Below are positions 51,983 through 61,063 of a DNA stretch of 64,000 nucleotides, in pieces. Below the pieces are notes generated by a model. That model was not told the DNA's origin. It saw only the letters and a program-made list of their open reading frames with translations, and made no database searches. Made by a program: the position numbers and the translations under genes. The DNA comes from Rossellomorea marisflavi. GTDB lineage: Bacteria; Bacillota; Bacilli; Bacillales; Bacillaceae_B. Each line of letters starts with the position of its first letter. Positions within the stretch are counted from its first letter, which is position 1. The stretch covers positions 2,112,001-2,176,000 of the forward strand of contig NZ_CP047095.1 of the NCBI RefSeq assembly GCF_009806575.1, in the 5' to 3' direction.

Positions 51983-53307
51983 AATGGAAGCTTCCGATCC
52001 TATTGGGACTCATCCTTGTATTGGGGGCAGCCGGCTATCTTTCCATTGAACCGATTTTCAATGAGGGAGGAAAAGAAGTGGCAACCGCCCCCAAGCATAC
52101 ACCTGAAATCACCCTGAACTTCTGGAGGAATAAGGGGACGGCTCTTGAAAATCAGGCGTATGAAGAACTGGTCAAGACGTTTAACGAAGAGCACTCCACT
52201 ATTCAGGTCAAGATGACCCAGATCCCTTACGGGGATTACGAACTAAAGCTCCGGACGGCCATTGCTGCAGGGAGTCCGCCGGATATCATGACGATTGATA
52301 CACCGACGCTGGCCCTGTATGCGAGTGCCGGTGCCCTTACATCCATCGATGATTATATGAAAAAGGAGGGACGGGTGGAGGATCTGGCTGAGCCCACTTT
52401 GAAAGGATTGATGTATGAGGGGGACATCTACTTGTCTCCCATCGCGGAGTCCAGCGTCGGATTGTTCTACAATATCCGGCTATTTGAAAAAGCCGGCGTT
52501 CCTCTTCCTTCGAAGGACCCGGAGGATCCCATGACATGGGATGAGGTAGCCGAAGCCGCCGAACGAATCTCTGCGCTATCAGATGAGATCATAGGTATCG
52601 ATCCCGCTCAAGGGTTTCCCGACGGTGAATCCCCCGCATATTACAAGATCCCGCTCATTTGGCAGTTCGGAGGGGAGATCATGGACCCTGACAACCATAC
52701 GGCAGAAGGGTATCTGAATTCGACCGAAAGCCTGCAGGCACTTCAGTTTTATCAGGATATGTATCAAAAACGGGGCATAGCGAAAGTTGAAATGCCGCCG
52801 GATGCATTTGAAAACGGTCAGTTGGGGATGGTCATACAGGGATCGTGGATGACAGATAGCTATGAACAGGAAAACCCTGAATTCAAGCTTGGAAAAGAAT
52901 ATGGCATCACATCCTTACCAAAAGGGATTCAGCGGGTCGTTCCAAATGGCGGGTGGGCCCTTGGTCTTTCGTCGAAGGCGTCACATCCCGATGAAGCCTG
53001 GGAATTCATCCGATATGCGACGAGCTATGAGGGTTCAAGACGCTATATTGAGATTACAGGGGATGTGCCGGCAAGGTATTCTGTTGCCAAAAGCTTTCCA
53101 GAGCTGAAAGAGTACCCCAAGAATATATTCGTCCATCAGGCACAGGAGTACTCTAGGAACAGGCCAGTCACAGCCGCTTATCCTGTAGTGAGTGAGGCCA
53201 TGCGCATCTTGTTTGAAGATGTGGGAATCGCCAATAAAGATGTTGGTTCTGCGGCCGATGAAGCCGTAAAGAAGATCGAGGACGGCATCAAGGATATGGA
53301 AGAATGA
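51979..53307 (+). CDS. Membrane-anchored family 1 sugar-binding protein
   Basis: 442 residues. The N-terminus is one hydrophobic helix (about 4-22) with no lipobox cysteine, so it should stay anchored. The rest is a MalE-type solute-binding fold: ITLNFWRNKG, AAGSPPDIMTIDTPTLALYA, NGGWALGLSSKASHPDEAWE. GTG 51979 overlaps the yesN-like stop as GTGA. Co-translation with a two-component system and separation from the permease genes suggest it delivers sugar to the kinase, or serves as an alternate binding subunit. Both ideas are inference. Confidence 0.83.
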   Translation: MKWKLPILLGLILVLGAAGYLSIEPIFNEGGKEVATAPKHTPEITLNFWRNKGTALENQAYEELVKTFNEEHSTIQVKMTQIPYGDYELKLRTAIAAGSPPDIMTIDTPTLALYASAGALTSIDDYMKKEGRVEDLAEPTLKGLMYEGDIYLSPIAESSVGLFYNIRLFEKAGVPLPSKDPEDPMTWDEVAEAAERISALSDEIIGIDPAQGFPDGESPAYYKIPLIWQFGGEIMDPDNHTAEGYLNSTESLQALQFYQDMYQKRGIAKVEMPPDAFENGQLGMVIQGSWMTDSYEQENPEFKLGKEYGITSLPKGIQRVVPNGGWALGLSSKASHPDEAWEFIRYATSYEGSRRYIEITGDVPARYSVAKSFPELKEYPKNIFVHQAQEYSRNRPVTAAYPVVSEAMRILFEDVGIANKDVGSAADEAVKKIEDGIKDMEE

Positions 53308-53367
53308 TGGTATAAAAGACGTTAGCAATGAAGAATGGGGACCTACCGGGTCTCTTTTTTTGTTTTT

Positions 53368-53826
53368 AAGTCCCCAAAAAGGCACAGAACGCCTTTCCGG
53401 TGCCTCCTCCTTATGCTTGTCGGGTCAGCCCAACCCGCCTCCGCTTTTCTTCATGTCCAGCTCCGGGTGCTTGAGGATCGAGGTCATAAGTCAAAGATCT
53501 CATAAAGGCCAAGGACGCCTTTCCGAGATCTTCGCCTTATGCTTGTCGCCTCAGGGCAAGCACCCTCCGCTTTTCTTTGACCAGTTCCGGCGGGTTGACC
53601 CTCGAGGTCATAAGTCCAAGTCCCCAAAAAGGCACAGAACGCCTTTCCGGCGCCTTTGCCTTATGCTTGTCGGGTCAGCCCGACCCGCCTCCACTTTTCT
53701 TCTTGTCTAGCTCCGGGTGCTTGAGGCTCGAGGTCATAAGTCAAAGATCTCAAAAAGGCAAAGGACGCCTTTCCGAGATCTTCGCCTTATGCTTGTCGCC
53801 TCAGGGCAAGCCCCCTCCGCTTTTCT
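53368..53826. repeat. Four tandem ~120-bp repeats, A-B-A-B pattern
   Basis: Units start at 53368, 53488, 53612 and 53738. Type A begins AGTCCCCAAAAAGGCACAGAA and type B AAAGATCTCAWAAAGGC. All share ACGCCTTTCCG, CTTATGCTTGTCG, CCTCCGCTTTTCT, a GCTCCGG-type middle and CTCGAGGTCATAAGT. The CTCCGCTTTTC...CTCCGG...CTCGAGGTC pattern is a known class of Bacillaceae intergenic repeat. Open frames across it are not genes. The 644 bases between 53307 and 53952 hold this array plus the cre region. Confidence 0.82.
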
Positions 53827-53912
53827 TTACACCCGAAAATGTTGTAATGTATCAGCCGAAAATAGTGGACGTTTTTAATGAGAGTATCCTTTAAAGTGAG
53901 ATTTGTAGACGA

Positions 53913-53926
53913 TGATATCGCTTTCA
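53913..53926 (+). promoter_or_regulatory. cre site (CcpA) upstream of the permease operon
   Basis: TGATATCGCTTTCA matches the consensus TGWNANCGNTNWCA at every defined position. It lies 26 bases before the permease GTG, where bound CcpA would block transcription when preferred sugars are present. TTTAAA and TGATAT spaced by 17 could be the promoter. Confidence 0.75.
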
Positions 53927-53951
53927 TTAAAGAGAAAAAGGGGGTATTAAT

Positions 53952-54917
53952 GTGCAGGAAATAGCTAAGGCAGGTACCGAAACTGCCGTATCAGCGAAAC
54001 CGCAGAGCCGTTGGAAGGTCAAGTGGGCTTCTGTTAAGAGAAATCATCTTCTTTATTGGTTATTGGCACCAGCTATCTTGTTAACCATTGTGTTCAAGTA
54101 CGTACCGATGTACGGTGCATCCATCGCTTTTAAAGATTTCAGCCCGATTAGGGGGATCATGGGGAGTGAATGGGTGGGGTTGAAGCATTTTACAAGTTTT
54201 CTTTCTTCCCCTAATTTCATGGAGATCCTTCTTAATACGATCAAATTGAGCTCGTTTGAATTGTTGATCGGGTTTCCAATCCCGATCATTCTAGCATTGA
54301 TGCTCAATCAGATCAGGAGGGCGGGGGTGAAGAAGAATATCCAGCTTGTTCTTTATGCACCTCATTTCATTTCCGTGGTGGTCATATCAGGGATGGTTTT
54401 TCTTTTCCTTTCTCCCACCGGTCCAATCAACGCCATGCTTTCCTTCTTCACAGATAAGCCGGTCTCGTTCATGTCAGACCCCGATGCGTTCCGTAGCATC
54501 TATATATGGTCAGGTGTATGGCAAGGAGCGGGATGGGCGTCGATTATCTATGTGGCTGCATTGGCAAATGTGGATCCTCAGCTCCATGATGCCGCAACAG
54601 TCGATGGAGCATCCCTTCTGCAGAGGATATGGCATATCGATTTGCCAACATTAAAACCGGTAATGGCTGTTCTATTCATACTGGCTGCAGGCGGGATCAT
54701 GGCCATCGGATTCGAGAAAGCATACTTGCTGCAGACGTCTATGAATATCCCTTCTTCAGAAATCATTTCAACCTATGTGTATAAGCGGGGACTACAAGCT
54801 GGGGACTATTCCTTTGCAACGGCTGTTGGATTATTCAACGCGCTGGTAAACGTCATCCTACTGGTCTTCGTCAACGGGGTGGTCAAGAAGTTGAATGAGG
54901 GAGAAGGACTTCTTTAG
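53952..54917 (+). CDS. ABC sugar permease, LplB type
   Basis: 321 residues with six membrane segments and a long N-terminal cytoplasmic tail. The EAA loop is DAATVDGASLLQRIWHIDLP (about 217-236), which contacts the ATPase. FKYVPMYGASIAFKDFSP near the N-terminus is characteristic of the LplB/YtcP group that imports oligosaccharides. AAGGGGG precedes GTG 53952. No ATPase gene is present; these systems usually borrow MsmX. It is followed by LplC, a binding lipoprotein and a fructosidase. Confidence 0.9.
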   Translation: MQEIAKAGTETAVSAKPQSRWKVKWASVKRNHLLYWLLAPAILLTIVFKYVPMYGASIAFKDFSPIRGIMGSEWVGLKHFTSFLSSPNFMEILLNTIKLSSFELLIGFPIPIILALMLNQIRRAGVKKNIQLVLYAPHFISVVVISGMVFLFLSPTGPINAMLSFFTDKPVSFMSDPDAFRSIYIWSGVWQGAGWASIIYVAALANVDPQLHDAATVDGASLLQRIWHIDLPTLKPVMAVLFILAAGGIMAIGFEKAYLLQTSMNIPSSEIISTYVYKRGLQAGDYSFATAVGLFNALVNVILLVFVNGVVKKLNEGEGLL

Positions 54918-54933
54918 AAAGGGGAGCATTCAG

Positions 54934-55812
54934 ATGAACACCTATTCAAAGTCAGACCGATTCATTCTATTCACCAATAAGATCCTGTTATGCGGCATCG
55001 TCGTAGTGGTATTGTTTCCATTACTCTATGTGCTCCTTGCCTCACTTCTGGAACCGAATGTACTGCTGAGCAAGGGATTGTCGTTCAATTCTTCCGACTG
55101 GACCCTTGAAGGGTACCGGAAGATTTTCGAAGATGGTTCCATCGTAAGGGGATTCATAAACTCCATGCTTTATTCTGCGGGTTTCACCATCGTGACAGTG
55201 ACGGTTTGTATTCTCGCAGGTTATTCTCTATCATCGGACGAATTGGTCGGGAAGCGTTTCATCATGATATTTTTCCTGGTCACGATGTTCTTCAACGGTG
55301 GATTGATCCCGACCTACCTGGTGGTCAAGAACCTCGGCATGCTGAATACCGTATGGGCAATCATCATTCCGAATGCCATCAATGTGTGGTTCATCATCCT
55401 CTCAAGGACCTACTTCAAATCGATACCGAATGAACTGAAGGAAGCGGCGAGGATCGACGGAGCTTCTGAATTTAAAATATTCCTGAAAATCGTATTTCCG
55501 CTATCAAAACCGATCATTTTTGTCATTGCTCTGTATGCGTTCATCGGTCAGTGGAATTCCTACTTTGATGCCATGATCTATCTTGAAGACAGGGACCTCT
55601 ATCCCCTTCAGCTCGTCTTACGATCAATCCTGATTCAAAATGAGGTACAGCCAGGAATGATCGGGGATCAGCAGGCGGCCGCAGAGCTACAGAGGATTTC
55701 AGAAATGATTAAGTATTCATCCATCGTGCTGGCGAGTCTTCCACTCATCATCATGTATCCATTCTTCCAAAAGTACTTTGAAAAGGGTGTAATGGTCGGT
55801 TCATTAAAATAA
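54934..55812 (+). CDS. ABC sugar permease, LplC type
   Basis: 292 residues with six membrane segments. The EAA motif is EAARIDGASEFKIFLKIVFP. It is the partner of the LplB-type permease. AAAGGGGAG before ATG 54934 sets the start, 16 bases after the previous stop. YPLQLVLRSILIQNE and a long insertion before the last helix are usual for YtcP/LplC proteins. Confidence 0.9.
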   Translation: MNTYSKSDRFILFTNKILLCGIVVVVLFPLLYVLLASLLEPNVLLSKGLSFNSSDWTLEGYRKIFEDGSIVRGFINSMLYSAGFTIVTVTVCILAGYSLSSDELVGKRFIMIFFLVTMFFNGGLIPTYLVVKNLGMLNTVWAIIIPNAINVWFIILSRTYFKSIPNELKEAARIDGASEFKIFLKIVFPLSKPIIFVIALYAFIGQWNSYFDAMIYLEDRDLYPLQLVLRSILIQNEVQPGMIGDQQAAAELQRISEMIKYSSIVLASLPLIIMYPFFQKYFEKGVMVGSLK

Positions 55813-55832
55813 TCTCAAGGGGGAAAAAGAGA

Positions 55833-57446
55833 ATGAAGAAATGGTCAAAAACAATGTCAGCTGCAGTATTGACAGGAATCCTGGTTACTGCAGGTTGCAG
55901 CAATAGCAGTAAAAGTGCATCTTCCGAAGACTACGAGCTGAAGGACATCAAATTTCCATTGAAGGAAGACGTCAGTCTGAAAATCATGACGTCCAGTTCA
56001 CCATTGGCACCGAATGACCCAAATGAAAAACTGATCCTGAAGAGGCTGCAGAAGCAAACAGGTGTGGAAATCGATTGGACCAATTATACGGCAGGGGAAA
56101 CCTTCGATGAGAAACGGAATCTTGCTGTCGCAAGCGGTGATTTGCCCGACGCCATCATGAACACAGGGTACGGGGATTATGAAATCCTGAAACTCGCAAA
56201 AGACGGAGCGATTGTCCCGGTGGAAGACTTGATTGAAAAACATATGCCAAACTTGAGGAAGGTCCTCGAGGATGCCCCTGAGTATAAAGCAATGATGACG
56301 GCTCCTGACGGACATATCTATTCTTTCCCATGGATAGAGGAGCTTGGTGCAGGAAAAGAAAGCATCCACTCTGTTGATGATTTCCCGTGGATCAATGTAG
56401 AGTGGCTGGATAAGTTGGGACTCGACATGCCGACAAATACTGAAGAGCTGAAAGATGTTTTGAAAGCGTTTAAAACACAAGATCCGAATGGGAATGGAAA
56501 GGCAGACGAAATTCCGATGTCATTCATCATCAACCATGGAGGAGAAGACGTCTCTCATCTGTTTGGTGCCTTCGGTCTCGGGGAAAATGGAGATCATACT
56601 GTGGTGACCGATGATGGGGAAATCAAAATGACGGCTGCTGAAGAGGGCTATAAGGAGGCCATCCGTTATTTGAATGACCTGTACAAAGAAGGACTGATCG
56701 ATGTAGAAGCATTTGAACAAGACTGGAATACCTATCTTTCAAAAGGAAAAGAAGGGCGTTATGGAATGTACTTCACCTGGGACAAGGCCAATATCACCGG
56801 GATGAATGATACGTATGACCTGCTGCCTCCACTTGAAGGGCCAGATGGAGAGAAAAATGTGACGAGAACCAATAATATGGGATTTGACCGCAATAAAATG
56901 GTCATCACATCGGCGAATAAAAATCTGGAGCTTACGGCAAAATGGATCGATCAGTTATATGACCCGCTCCAGTCCGTACAGGATAATTGGGGAACGTATG
57001 GTGATGAAAAACAGCAGAATATTTTTGAATTCAATGAGGCTGATCAAGCATTGAAACACCTTCCTTTGGAAGGAACGGCCCCTGTTGAGCTCCGTGAGAA
57101 AACCTCCATCGGTGGTCCTCTTGCCATATTGGATGAGTATTACGGACCTGTGACCACCAAACCGGATGATGCTGCATGGAGACTGGGGCTAATGAAAGAT
57201 GTAATGGTCCCTCATATGAAGGCAGAAAATATCTACCCTAAAGTATTCTTCTCCTTGGAGGACCTCGATAAGTTATCCAAGATTGAAACAGATCTTTTTG
57301 CTTATATCAACCGTAAAAAAGCCGAATGGATTACAAACGGCAAGATCGATAAGGAGTGGGAAGCGTACCTGAAGGAATTGGACCGGCTTGGACTCCAAGA
57401 GTGGTTGGAAATCAAGCAGGCCGGGTATGATCGAAATCAGGAATAG
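55833..57446 (+). CDS. LplA-type sugar-binding lipoprotein
   Basis: 537 residues. The signal peptide ends in the lipobox VTAGC (Cys23). The mature protein is a large family 1 binding protein: LKIMTSSSPLAPND, GDLPDAIMNTGYGDYEILKL. A Ca-binding-like loop DPNGNGKADEIP (about 210-221) is seen in related alginate/oligosaccharide-binding proteins. It is 20 bases after LplC and should capture the transported oligosaccharide. The GH32 enzyme next to it points to fructans. Confidence 0.9.
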   Translation: MKKWSKTMSAAVLTGILVTAGCSNSSKSASSEDYELKDIKFPLKEDVSLKIMTSSSPLAPNDPNEKLILKRLQKQTGVEIDWTNYTAGETFDEKRNLAVASGDLPDAIMNTGYGDYEILKLAKDGAIVPVEDLIEKHMPNLRKVLEDAPEYKAMMTAPDGHIYSFPWIEELGAGKESIHSVDDFPWINVEWLDKLGLDMPTNTEELKDVLKAFKTQDPNGNGKADEIPMSFIINHGGEDVSHLFGAFGLGENGDHTVVTDDGEIKMTAAEEGYKEAIRYLNDLYKEGLIDVEAFEQDWNTYLSKGKEGRYGMYFTWDKANITGMNDTYDLLPPLEGPDGEKNVTRTNNMGFDRNKMVITSANKNLELTAKWIDQLYDPLQSVQDNWGTYGDEKQQNIFEFNEADQALKHLPLEGTAPVELREKTSIGGPLAILDEYYGPVTTKPDDAAWRLGLMKDVMVPHMKAENIYPKVFFSLEDLDKLSKIETDLFAYINRKKAEWITNGKIDKEWEAYLKELDRLGLQEWLEIKQAGYDRNQE

Positions 57447-57463
57447 GAAGGAGAGTCATGTAG

Positions 57464-58942
57464 ATGAGGAATCAGACTGAAAAGGAAATGTACACGGAAA
57501 AATTCCGTCCTCAATTCCACTTTTCGCCTGGAGAACAGTGGATGAATGATCCAAATGGATTGGTGTATTTCGAAGGAGAGTATCACTTGTTCTTCCAACA
57601 TCATCCCGATGGAAACACATGGGGGCCGATGCACTGGGGACACGCAGTCAGTAAGGACCTGGTTCATTGGGAAGAACTCCCCATCGCTCTTTATCCTGAC
57701 GAACTCGGGACGATCTTTTCTGGAAGTGCTGTGGTGGATTGGCATAATTCCACAGGATTCTTCCAAGAAGGAAAGCCTGGGCTGGTGGCTATCTATACAA
57801 ATCATGACACCGATCCTGTGTCGGGTAAGATCAGGCAGCGGCAAAGCGTGGCCTATAGTGTTGATAACGGACGGACTTGGAGCAAGTACGAAGGAAATCC
57901 GGTTCTGGAGAATGTATCACTGCAGGATTATCGGGATCCAAAAGTTTTCTGGCATGATGAATCCGGAAAATGGGTGATGGTCCTGGCAACCGGGCAATCC
58001 ATTACCATCTATCATTCTCCTGATCTGCTGATATGGACGTATGCGAGTACATTCGGTCATGAAGAAGGGTCACATGAAGGGGTGTGGGAATGCCCTGATT
58101 TATTCCCTCTTCAATGTGATGGGGAGAAGAGATGGGTCATGCTCGTAAGCATAGGGGATCATCCTGATTACATTGAAGGTTCCAGGACCCAGTATTTTAT
58201 TGGGGATTTTGATGGAGGGACTTTTACCAATGAGAACCCCGCAGATCTCATTTTATGGCTGGATCATGGCAGGGATAACTATGCAGGGGTGAGTTGGTCT
58301 GATCTGCAGGATGGCAGAAGGATCTATATCGGATGGATGAGCAATTGGCGCTATGCAAATGATGTCCCCACCGATCGGTGGAGGAGTGCCATGACGCTGC
58401 CAAGGGAGATTGGCTTGAAGAACTCGCCTTCGGGCTATCGACTCATTCAGCGTCCAGTGCGTGAATTGGCGGACCTCTCAGAAGACGGAACGGCTGCTAA
58501 AACTCCTCTTTTATTAAATGAAGGTGAAACTTATCAAGAACGAATGCAGACAAATCTTGCTCATCTCCATTTTGAAACGGAGGCAGATACAAATTCGGTT
58601 TGGTCCCTCACGATCCGGCATGGAAGGGAAGAAGTGTCACTCTTAACCTGTCGCGTTAGTGAAGGAATCCTTACACTAGACAGGCGCCGTTCGGGAGTCC
58701 ATTCATTTTCAACATCATTTCCAGCGGTTCAAATGGCAGAATATGCAGGAGATGGAGAAGCCGGTTTCCATCTATATATCGATACCTCATCGATTGAGAT
58801 CTTTAGTACAGACGGTAGACTGGCGATGACCAGTCTGATCTTCCCGGAGGGTGAAAGCTTAGAATTTGAATGTAGGGCATTAACGGGAAATGTCGTATTG
58901 AAAGAATGGAAGGTTTCTGCACTCCGGTCCATTTGGTCTTAA
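57464..58942 (+). CDS. GH32 beta-fructosidase (levanase/fructanase type)
   Basis: 492 residues without signal peptide, so it acts inside the cell. The five-blade propeller holds the nucleophile Asp in WMNDPNG (about 26-32), FSGSAV, the transition-state Asp in YRDPK and the acid/base Glu in WECPDLF. A C-terminal beta-sandwich follows (VDTSSIEIFSTDG-like end IEIFSTDGRLAM). It would hydrolyse imported fructo-oligosaccharides or sucrose. Because transport is by ABC system and not PTS, a phosphorylated substrate is less likely. GGAAGGAG lies ten bases before the ATG. Confidence 0.92.
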   Translation: MRNQTEKEMYTEKFRPQFHFSPGEQWMNDPNGLVYFEGEYHLFFQHHPDGNTWGPMHWGHAVSKDLVHWEELPIALYPDELGTIFSGSAVVDWHNSTGFFQEGKPGLVAIYTNHDTDPVSGKIRQRQSVAYSVDNGRTWSKYEGNPVLENVSLQDYRDPKVFWHDESGKWVMVLATGQSITIYHSPDLLIWTYASTFGHEEGSHEGVWECPDLFPLQCDGEKRWVMLVSIGDHPDYIEGSRTQYFIGDFDGGTFTNENPADLILWLDHGRDNYAGVSWSDLQDGRRIYIGWMSNWRYANDVPTDRWRSAMTLPREIGLKNSPSGYRLIQRPVRELADLSEDGTAAKTPLLLNEGETYQERMQTNLAHLHFETEADTNSVWSLTIRHGREEVSLLTCRVSEGILTLDRRRSGVHSFSTSFPAVQMAEYAGDGEAGFHLYIDTSSIEIFSTDGRLAMTSLIFPEGESLEFECRALTGNVVLKEWKVSALRSIWS

Positions 58943-58971
58943 AAGAGTGTATGTTTCCCTTCGTTCGTAAC

Positions 58972-59002
58972 AAAAGACTGCAGGTGCTCCTGCAGTCTTT
59001 TT
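58972..59002. terminator. Bidirectional terminator between GH32 and lysS1
   Basis: AAAAGACTGCAG/CTGCAGTCTTTT with GTGCTC loop, T and A runs on both sides. Confidence 0.9.
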
Positions 59003-59008
59003 GTACGT

Positions 59009-60544
59009 TCAAAATGCAAGCAATGCCATGAAGCGGTCTTTTCCCACAGCCGAAAGGAGAAGGGGCAGTCTGGGGCCGCTTTTCTTTCCAAGGACGAGCA
59101 TGTAGATCGATTGGAATAAAGCTTTTTGTTCGGATTTCATTTTCTTTTTGTCTTCCTGACGACAGATTTCATAAACAGAATTCATCGGATCAGCTCCTGC
59201 AGCGATGGAGGCTCGGAATCGTTGAACTTGCCTTTTGGCATCATCAGGAAGCGAGAGGAAGTAATCTACCTGCTTGCTGCCATTTACCTTGAGTTCCTTC
59301 TCTGGGTTCCATTTTTGAATCCAATGCTTGACCCGTGCGCTGATTTCCTCAAGCTCTCCAGATTGGACCGTGATTCCCTGATCGCTCAATATGGAACCAA
59401 GCAGATCGGTACGGAAGGAAATCAACGGGAGCAGGCCAGCGATTTGATTGAATGAGACCTTTGGACTCGTAATATCGGAGGCGATAAGGTCCATTACTTG
59501 CTCCATGACAGGATCATTCAGCGACCCATCCTGATAGGCGGAGAGAACTCTCTCAAACTCGGAGTGGTTCTTGATCACATCATCATCCAACCCTATATGA
59601 AAAGCAGATTCCGGCCGGTGACGGGCGAACAGGAACAGAACCACTTCCGGACGATAGACGTCCAATAGATCCTCAGTCTTTAGGACCTGTCCCGAGGAAC
59701 TGGACATTTTCTTATGAGATCCCTTCTGACTGATGAACTCGTATGCGGTATAGAGGGGCGCCTTGTAATCAAAGATCCTGGCGGCAATCGCTTTTGATAC
59801 CGTATAGCTGCCGTTCTCGGAGGAATGATCCCTTCCTCCAGGCTCAAACTTCACCCCTTCAACAGCCCACCTCATGGCCCAATCCACTTTCCAATTCAAT
59901 TTAAGGAAAACTGAATCGAGTCTTTCAGTTTCGTTCACTCCGCATCTGCAGTGATACGTAAGTGTCAAAGCTTCTTCCGAAAATGAGTCGATATGGACGT
60001 CATCCTTTCTGCACACTTTGCAATAAACCGTCGCAGGGTAAAAGGCATCGCGCTCATCCTCCGATGATTCATTCGTCTTGAACTCCATAAGAATGTCGTA
60101 AATTTCCTTCCGCTTTTTCAATGCAAGTTCGATAGAGGGAAGGTATCTCCCAGACGTATACTCCTTATGCTGATAAATAAACTCAGGATGTATATTGAAC
60201 ATTTCGAGTGATGTTTCAAATTCCTTCTCGAAATGAGAGGCCCATGTTCCCTGTCCAAATGGATTAGGCACTTCGGAATATGGTTTTCCTATGTGTTCGG
60301 AAAATCCCGCATCAATATTGGAGGGGATCTTCCTTAACCGGTCATAATCATCCCATGAAAAGATGAAGCGGACGTTTTTCCCCATATTCTTCAACGCTTT
60401 CGCCACAAAATGAGTCGTTGCTACCTCCCTGAAATTCCCCATATGAACCGTGCCTGAAGGACTGATACCGGATGCCAGCGTGTAAGTTTCAAGATCAGGA
60501 TCGGTAAGAACGATTCTTTCGGCTATTTCAAAAGCCCAGTGCAT
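59009..60544 (-). CDS. lysK: Class I lysyl-tRNA synthetase
   Basis: 511 residues. The archaeal-type class I LysRS (LysK), not the usual bacterial class II LysS. The HIGH motif is HMGN in SPSGTVHMGNFREV (about 34) and KMSKS is KMSSSSG (about 281). A zinc-ribbon-like region has YCKVCRKDD and YHCRCG. EPGGRDHSS is a family motif. It charges tRNA-Lys. The upstream Lys-type T-box leader shows it is amino-acid regulated, as reported for class I LysRS in Bacillus cereus. Whether a class II lysS exists elsewhere is unknown. AAGGAGG precedes the ATG. Confidence 0.93.
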   Translation of the reverse strand: MHWAFEIAERIVLTDPDLETYTLASGISPSGTVHMGNFREVATTHFVAKALKNMGKNVRFIFSWDDYDRLRKIPSNIDAGFSEHIGKPYSEVPNPFGQGTWASHFEKEFETSLEMFNIHPEFIYQHKEYTSGRYLPSIELALKKRKEIYDILMEFKTNESSEDERDAFYPATVYCKVCRKDDVHIDSFSEEALTLTYHCRCGVNETERLDSVFLKLNWKVDWAMRWAVEGVKFEPGGRDHSSENGSYTVSKAIAARIFDYKAPLYTAYEFISQKGSHKKMSSSSGQVLKTEDLLDVYRPEVVLFLFARHRPESAFHIGLDDDVIKNHSEFERVLSAYQDGSLNDPVMEQVMDLIASDITSPKVSFNQIAGLLPLISFRTDLLGSILSDQGITVQSGELEEISARVKHWIQKWNPEKELKVNGSKQVDYFLSLPDDAKRQVQRFRASIAAGADPMNSVYEICRQEDKKKMKSEQKALFQSIYMLVLGKKSGPRLPLLLSAVGKDRFMALLAF

Positions 60545-60582
60545 GATGAAAATCCTCCTTTTTCTATGATCTAGCTTCCAAC

Positions 60583-60865
60583 AAAAAAACTCCCACCCCC
60601 AAGATCGAAATCTTGAGGGCGGAAGCTTCCATCCGCGGTACCACCTCAGTTTACCGTTACAGTCACCTGTCCGGCCTTATCAGGTACGGCTTTATGCGAT
60701 ACCTTATCCTTTTAACGGGGGATTCCGCCACATCATCCTTGAGAACTCAATTCCTTGTGGAGCTCAGAGGTTTTTTTCAATAGGATTCCACAGCCCCCTT
60801 TTCAGCTGCCGGGGGTCTCTTTACAGTTTTATCCTACCTACTCGTCTCATCATCGCTTTTAGATT
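60583..60865 (-). promoter_or_regulatory. T-box riboswitch (Lys) upstream of lysK
   Basis: Read on the minus strand, GATGAGACGAGTAG opens stem I, an AAA specifier is likely in TTGAAAAAAACC, the T-box AGGTGGTACCGCGG is at 60646-60633, and the terminator CTTCCGCCCTCAAGAT/ATCTTGGGGGTGGGAG (60625-60583) ends in seven T. Uncharged tRNA-Lys should permit readthrough. Confidence 0.92.
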
Positions 60866-60871
60866 GAATTG

Positions 60872-60900
60872 ATGATAACAGAATATTCATGATATGGCAA
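60872..60900 (-). promoter_or_regulatory. Sigma-A promoter of lysK
   Basis: On the minus strand TTGCCA (60900-60895), 17 bases, TATCAT (60877-60872). Confidence 0.6.
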
Positions 60901-60973
60901 GGGACGCTGAATTAGTTGTTTCAAAAAAAGTCACGCTGATAGTGTAAACATTGGATATTTTCAGAATTATTCA

Positions 60974-61002
60974 TTGACGGAAGCGTTTTCTGATGTTACG
61001 GT
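60974..61002 (+). promoter_or_regulatory. Promoter of the KDG operon with cre-like core
   Basis: TTGACG (60974-60979), 17 bases, TACGGT (60997-61002). The spacer holds GGAAGCGTTTTC, a cre-like core (AAGCGTTT) that fits the 14-base consensus with about three mismatches. Confidence 0.45.
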
Positions 61003-61033
61003 TAAGGCAATTAAAATCACAAATAGAATTATA

Positions 61034-61049
61034 AATCACATATGTGATT
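61034..61049 (+). promoter_or_regulatory. IclR-type operator
   Basis: AATCACATATGTGATT is a perfect 16-base palindrome just before the ribosome site of the IclR gene. A half-site, AATCACAAAT, lies about 20 bases upstream. The position suggests autorepression. Confidence 0.65.
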
Positions 61050-61063
61050 AAGAGGTGGTAGGT

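Noticed and set aside
53360-53894. Open frames of 105-116 codons over the tandem repeats
   Set aside because: They arise from duplicated GC-rich repeat DNA, repeat the same LCLSGQP-type peptide and lack ribosome sites.
60860-61050. A tRNA-like RNA beside class I LysRS, as known in Bacillus cereus
   Set aside because: I see no cloverleaf, no T-arm GTTCRA sequence and no CCA-compatible acceptor; only promoters and operators.
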